64,000 nucleotides of DNA from Fomes fomentarius. Its lineage: Eukaryota > Basidiomycota > Agaricomycetes > Polyporales > Polyporaceae. Shown in pieces: positions 59,509 through 64,000 of the stretch. Below the pieces are notes generated by a model. That model worked only from the letters and a program-made list of their open reading frames with translations. It had not been told where the DNA came from and made no database searches. Location: the NCBI GenBank assembly GCA_022606135.1, contig JABYQN010000004.1, forward strand, positions 620,001 to 684,000, in the 5' to 3' direction. The position numbers were made by a program, and so were the translations under genes. Positions within the stretch are counted from its first letter, which is position 1. Each line of letters begins with the position of its first letter.

Positions 59509-62226
59509 TCAAGCCTTGGGCGAGAGCGCAGCCTTGATGAGGTCTGCAGCCTTCTCAGCAATCGCGAGAACCGGGGCGGCCTGGTGGAACAATTTAGCTC
59601 GTCCAACTTCACAGAACCGGATGTATCTACACACCGTATGCCCACTGACGATCGTCGGGAACACAGACGCATCCACCACCCTCAAGTTCGGGATCCCGTA
59701 CACCCTCAGGAACGGGTCCACGACACCGCCGTCCTCCTTCGGCGCCATGCGCGCCGTGCATGCGGGGTGGTACAGCGTCTCGGCGCGCTTCCGGATGTCC
59801 TCTGCGACCGCCGCGTCGTCGAGCTTGTGATACGTGTGGTCGAGGAACGTGTCGTCAGCACCCGCGGGGTCCGTCATGGAGGCGAGCGGCTCCGTGCGCT
59901 GGATGCGCGAGAGCAGACGCGCGGTGCGCACGAGCGTCGCGACGTCGTTCTTCGTCGAGAGGTACTTGGGGTCGATGATGGGCGGATCGTTGGGGTCGCA
60001 CGACTTCAGGCGGATCGTGCCTGTGCTCGTGGGTCTGGAGTGCGGGACGCACCGAAAATCAGCATCATTTCCATGACAGGGTAGAGATGGTACGCCAAAG
60101 GCGCGTTGACTAAGGGTTGGGATGGGAAACACACCTGAGCAGTACACCATGCAGCGCGAAGTAATGATCGGGGCGCATGCGTTTCATTCCATGACTGCGA
60201 TAACCCGTAGGAGTGAAGAAAATCTCAACGTCGGGCGCATCTGGCCCGGACGTAGTATCTTCAATCTCCTCCGGAGGGTATTCACCTGGGGGAAAGAGCT
60301 TCGGGTCCGTCGAACGCACAAAGCCAATCGTCTCAGCGACCTGTCGCAAACAACGTTGTGAGAAGAGGTAATTGAAACTACGAAACGAGGGGAAAAACCT
60401 ACATTCGACGTGAGCACACCACGGCCCGTGAGATTGTAGGTCAAGAGCGCTTGGATGAGCTTGAGCCGGTTGACGAATGACTCGCTCTGGAGGAACGAGA
60501 TGCTGGACTTGGACTTGTCGAGGAAATTGAAGTCGATGACCAAGTGATCCATTAGGTGCGATCCGACACCGGGGAGGTCAGCAACCACTGGTAAACCATG
60601 CGACTGGAGGTGATCTGCAGGTCCCACGCCAGACAACAGCAGGATCTACGTAGAGCATACTGCGAGATCAGGTATAGCGATCAACTAAGAGTGTGGTTAG
60701 TTACCTGCGGTGAGTGGACGGCGCCCGCGGACACGACAACCTCCTTCCTGGCCTTCACCTGGAACTTATCTCCGCTCAGCCGTGTAAACTCGACGCCGCT
60801 CGCGCGTGGCGTTGGGCCTGACTGGTCGAAGAGGATACGCGTGACTTGCGCATGTGTGACGACCTTGAGGTTGGGCCGCGCGAGGACATCCGTGGTAAGG
60901 TATGCGTACTCTGTCGTAGAGCGTCGGCCGGCGGGGGTGATGAATGTCACTAATGGAGGGTGAGTGTTCCTGTATCATTTGGCAGGGGAGCAGCTCATAA
61001 CTTACTAGCCTAAAACGTCAAGTTAAGCCTTGCAGATTCATTATATCGGCACAATTGCGGACAAACCTTGGATATTCCAAGAGTTCCTTTGTGGGTATTC
61101 AAGTCAGAAACATGCGGAATGCCGAGTTTACCGCAAGCCTCGATGAACTTGTGCGAGCCTTGGGATTCGTATCCGAAACCAGCTATACGAAACAGAAAAG
61201 TCAGAACGAGTCACGAGATCTCCAAGTAGACAGCACAGACTCTGCATGGGCCCCAACTTTCCACGCAACGACGTATCCACATTAGGATAGTCCCTGCTAG
61301 GATTGAATTTCTCAAACTTCTTGATATAGCTATGCCATATATACGTTGGATTACTTGTCCCGCCAACCTTGCGGAAAAACGCTGACTCACTGGTTGAATT
61401 CCTTGAATGCCCACTGGGACGCGCCTTCCTGGCCCTTCTGCAGGAGAGCCCACTCGTCGTAATCTTCAGGTGCGCCAATGTGGAAACTGCGCGCGACTGA
61501 GATTTCTGTGGGCACGACAAGGCCACCAACACTCACATCATCGCATTCATGCAGCTGCCTGGGCATCCGAAAGTCAGTCTCGCTGTCCGTCGCATACACG
61601 TATGCGATGATGGTAGACTTACAGCCTCCAAGTAGTTTCGCTGGCACGCGAGAGATCTTTAGTTATTGAGCTGCGATATTGCATGTGGACTGAGAACGAA
61701 CCTCTCGGCCAATATCTGGTGCCTAAGCCAGCATTCTCCTGAGGTACCGTGGTCATATTCCAGTCGTACCGCGACTTCATCAACTTGCTATATGCCGAAG
61801 GTACAGTAGCGAATGCGTTCTTGAGAGAACTTCAAACGCGTCGAGTTGTCACAGGAGATTAAAGCAACTAGAGTATTCAGAAACGTACCTGGGACCCGCT
61901 TCGAGAAGGAGTACGCGAATTGAGGGGTCCTCCGAAAGGCGCGATGCAAGCACACAACCGGCCGTCCCTGTCCTTTGCGCTCAAGAAGCATGCCAGGTGT
62001 GGTGATCAAAGTTACACGTACCACCCCCAACGATGACTACATCGTACTCGTCAAAGTCGTACTCGTCGTCGCGCGCACGTATGCGTCGCGCAATCTTCGC
62101 GGGGTCCCCGAACGGGCTCGCCTTCGACTGTTTGTTGTACAGGTAGCGAAGGACGACGAGTAACGCGACTGACGCAGCAGCTAGCGTCGGCTTGGAGGGA
62201 CGTGTTTGGGCGGATGGGAACACCAT
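59509..62226 (-). CDS. GMC-family FAD oxidoreductase with N-terminal membrane anchor
   Basis: GMC enzymes oxidise alcohols or sugars with FAD and feed H2O2 or reduced quinones into wood decay. After an N-terminal hydrophobic segment ([18 protein letters not shown]) comes [20 protein letters not shown], the GxGxxG FAD loop, joined by an intron. Then come [58 protein letters not shown] text ([14 protein letters not shown]), [43 protein letters not shown] and [20 protein letters not shown], with the active-site His in YHPACTARM. It ends [20 protein letters not shown] / [18 protein letters not shown]. About ten introns. A TATAA 13 nt before ATG 62274 favours the second ATG at 62226 ([10 protein letters not shown]). 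No cleavable signal is evident, so an intracellular, membrane-tied enzyme is likely. Confidence 0.93.
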
Positions 62227-62274
62227 GGATATGTGGTGGGTGAAGTGTGAGGGGCCGAGTGAGAGTGGGGTCAT

Positions 62275-62896
62275 CTGAATGACTGGTTATAAGAGGAAGA
62301 CCAGCTGGCGTATCATGAGAAGATGCGCCCCTGTGGGTTTGGCTCGGGACTTGCCCACAAGGGTGATGCTCTGGGTCACGGTGGTCAATGTCGCCCGCTG
62401 TATGTAATGGATATTAGCGTGGGAGGCCGTTGTTTGTACTTGGCCCGACGACAGGTGCGGATACTTGGACGTTTGCGCGCATGTGGAACGATCCTAGCTG
62501 GTCATGGGGCTCGATGCCACTGCTAGTGGGTGCTCAGTGACGATCGAGCTGCCCAATGTTCCAAGCAATCCCGCGGGCAAACTGATGAAATAAGTACTTA
62601 TTTCAGCGAAAAGCCACAGCTGCGGGATGTTCTGTCAAGGGCGCGTATCTGAAGCCTGCGGTCGGTCGAAGAACTGAAGAAGCGTCGGAGTCCGGATGCT
62701 GTTGCATGGACTAGCGAGAGTTCGGGTCGGTATCAACAGTTTCCCGCAACCCGGTCACGAGCATTCCGGTCACGACTGGTGACTCTGAATGCCGGAGATT
62801 ACCGCGTCCTCTACAGATCTAACCGATTGCTGCGATTTGCAGCATCTACAGCTACACACTCTTTTACTTTACTCGTAAACCACTACTTTTTTCGCT
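62275..62896. other. Intergenic region with divergent promoters (GMC and eIF3j)
   Basis: A 622-nt spacer between the first ATG of the GMC gene (-) and that of eIF3j (+). No gene is supported; it holds both promoters. Confidence 0.5.
62287..62292 (-). promoter_or_regulatory. TATA-like element of the GMC gene
   Basis: TTATAA lies 13-18 nt upstream of the first ATG (62274) and about 60 nt upstream of the second (62226). Spacing supports use of the second start. Confidence 0.4.
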
Positions 62897-63969
62897 ATGT
62901 CTGACTGGGGTGCGTTCGCACGCGCCGGATACTCGCGGCCAACGTAACTCACCATCGCAAGGAGCACAGAAGCGTCTGAGGACGATGCGCCAAAGCCCAC
63001 TCCCTCCGCCCCGATCCCCAAGAAACCAGTGAAGAGCAAATGGGAAGGCGAAGACGAAGAGGATGATGGCCCAGTCGTGCGTCTGATCCTACGTTATTAA
63101 TCACGTTCCGATCTCACATTCGCATTCGCTTCTTGGGTTACCAGAGTGATTGGGAAGCATCATCCTCAGAAGAGGAAGAGAAACCTGCGGCGGCATCTGT
63201 CGCACCTCCCAAGAAGAAAGGTACGCTGAAGGCCAAGCTTGCAGAGAAGGAGGCAGCGAAAGCAGCGAAAGCAGCGAAAGCAGCGAAAGCAGCGAAGGCC
63301 GCTGCGGCAGACGTTGACTATGACGAGGATGCGGTGCTTGATCCTCGAGAGAAGGCACGGAGAGACAAGGAGAGGGAGCTTGCAGCGGACCTCAACAACG
63401 CTGCCGATCTCCTCGGGGCTACCGCACTAGGTGGTACGTATTCTTCTTCACTTCAAGTGTCGGACGACCATCTGTCATATCCATTGCTTGTGTCCCTAAC
63501 CATTCACCTATTCATTCATATGGACTGGAATCCCCCAGGCACCGCCTCGAAGGAGCTCGACTGGCTCATCTCCGCGCAACCGCGCACCAAGGAGGACTTT
63601 GTCGAATTCTCCGATAATCTCATCGAGTACATCATCAAGAAACACCAGAACAAGCCGCTCTACGCCGCCTTCCTCGAGCATCACGTCCGCGAGCTCGCAC
63701 TGCCCTTGCGCGACGTGGAAGTGCGCAAGGTTGCGAGCGGGCTGACCACGCTCGCGAACGAGAAGCAGAAGGAGCAGCGCGACAAGACTGCAGGCAAGAA
63801 GAAGCCCAAGACTATTGCGAAGCCCACGCTGGGTGTAAGTAAGCCGTCGAGCAAGTGAGTGTTGCTTCTCATTGTCTTGATGAACTGGTGCTCATCGTGT
63901 GCGTCCAGGCTCGACACGACCGCGTACGAGGAGTCCTTGGATGACTTTGGTGACGATGCTTTCATGTAG
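62897..63969 (+). CDS. HCR1: Eukaryotic translation initiation factor 3 subunit J
   Basis: eIF3j helps eIF3 bind the 40S subunit and acts in termination and rRNA processing. The first exon is 13 nt (62897-62909, ATG TCT GAC TGG G), and a short intron joins it to EASEDDAPKPTPSAPIPKKP. Next come KSKWEGEDEEDDGPV, SDWEASSSEEEEKPAAASVA and a basic Ala/Lys repeat (KAAKAAKAAKAA). The conserved part reads DPREKARRDKERELAADLNN, ASKELDWLISAQPRTKEDFV, FSDNLIEYIIKKHQNKPLYA and RKVASGLTTLANEKQKEQRD, and the C-terminus is LDTTAYEESLDDFGDDAFM, the 40S-binding acidic tail. An intron lies after LGATALGG and another before LDTTAYEE. The stop at 63967-63969 is in the window, so the gene is complete. Confidence 0.96.
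63253..63297 (+). repeat. In-frame 9-nt repeat in eIF3j
   Basis: Five copies of GCAGCGAAA (the last with one change) code an Ala-Ala-Lys array. The copy number is likely to vary between strains. Confidence 0.85.
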
Positions 63970-64000
63970 CGTGATAAACTGCAACACCTAATGGGTCGAT

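Noticed and set aside
1..64000. CRISPR arrays, bacterial operons, integrated viral genes or LTR retrotransposons
   Set aside because: No regularly spaced repeats, no polymerase or integrase motifs, and no long direct repeats were seen; gene structure is fungal throughout.

Overview
The window is nuclear DNA of a filamentous basidiomycete, most likely a wood-decay Agaricomycete of the Polyporales type. The evidence is dense genes on both strands, nearly all split by introns of about 50-60 nt, together with families expanded in Agaricomycetes: a FunK1 kinase, a DUF6535 membrane protein, an F-box/LRR-like protein, a fungal multi-pass membrane protein and a GMC oxidoreductase. There is no sign of bacterial or viral DNA, rRNA, tRNA or CRISPR. 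All gene models were spliced by eye from the sequence, so exon edges are predictions.

Layout. 1-7.7 kb: 5' part of a paladin-like phosphatase gene (-), eIF6 (-) divergent from the complex I methyltransferase NDUFAF7 (+), an NmrA-like oxidoreductase (+), and a FRA10AC1 homolog (-). 8.3-10.9 kb: a FunK1 kinase (-) with an apparent frameshift. 11-13.7 kb: gene-poor, with a non-autonomous transposon of about 0.8 kb that has 27-nt inverted ends. 13.7-15.8 kb: an S/P-rich DnaJ protein (-). 15.8-20.2 kb: no recognisable gene. 20.2-26.4 kb: the Rag-type GTPase Gtr2 (-) and a VTC polyphosphate-complex subunit (+), divergent from one 284-bp spacer. 27.4-32.2 kb: a long disordered protein with a C-terminal AhpC/TSA (thioredoxin-like) domain (-). 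32.9-35.8 kb: a vacuolar amino-acid transporter of the Avt3/Avt4 type (+), with a 1-nt frameshift in a C run. 37-41.4 kb: an F-box-like gene (-) with an in-frame stop, and a seven-TM-type membrane protein (+). 42.6-48.1 kb: a GH17 beta-glucanase with a membrane anchor (-) and a RhoGAP (-). 48.6-53.2 kb: a DUF6535 protein (-) divergent from a GBD/FH3 armadillo protein (+). 53.6-57 kb: an HNH-domain protein (+) whose 3' end overlaps a broken dynactin p27 (DCTN6) fragment, then a single-exon NAD(P)-binding protein (+). 57.4-64 kb: a membrane/coiled-coil protein (-), a GMC oxidoreductase (-), and eIF3j/HCR1 (+).

Function. Most genes are ordinary housekeeping genes: translation (eIF6, eIF3j), mitochondria (NDUFAF7), chaperoning (DnaJ) and Rho signalling (RhoGAP, GBD/FH3). 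The nearest thing to a theme is the 20-36 kb block, where Gtr2, VTC and Avt3/4 all act at the vacuole in nutrient sensing or storage. I found no convincing undescribed multi-gene system. The most unusual items are the DCTN6 remnant joined to the HNH gene, a 9-nt micro-exon coding a key SPX motif, the inverted-repeat element, the long AhpC fusion protein, and several single-site gene breaks that need a check against raw reads.
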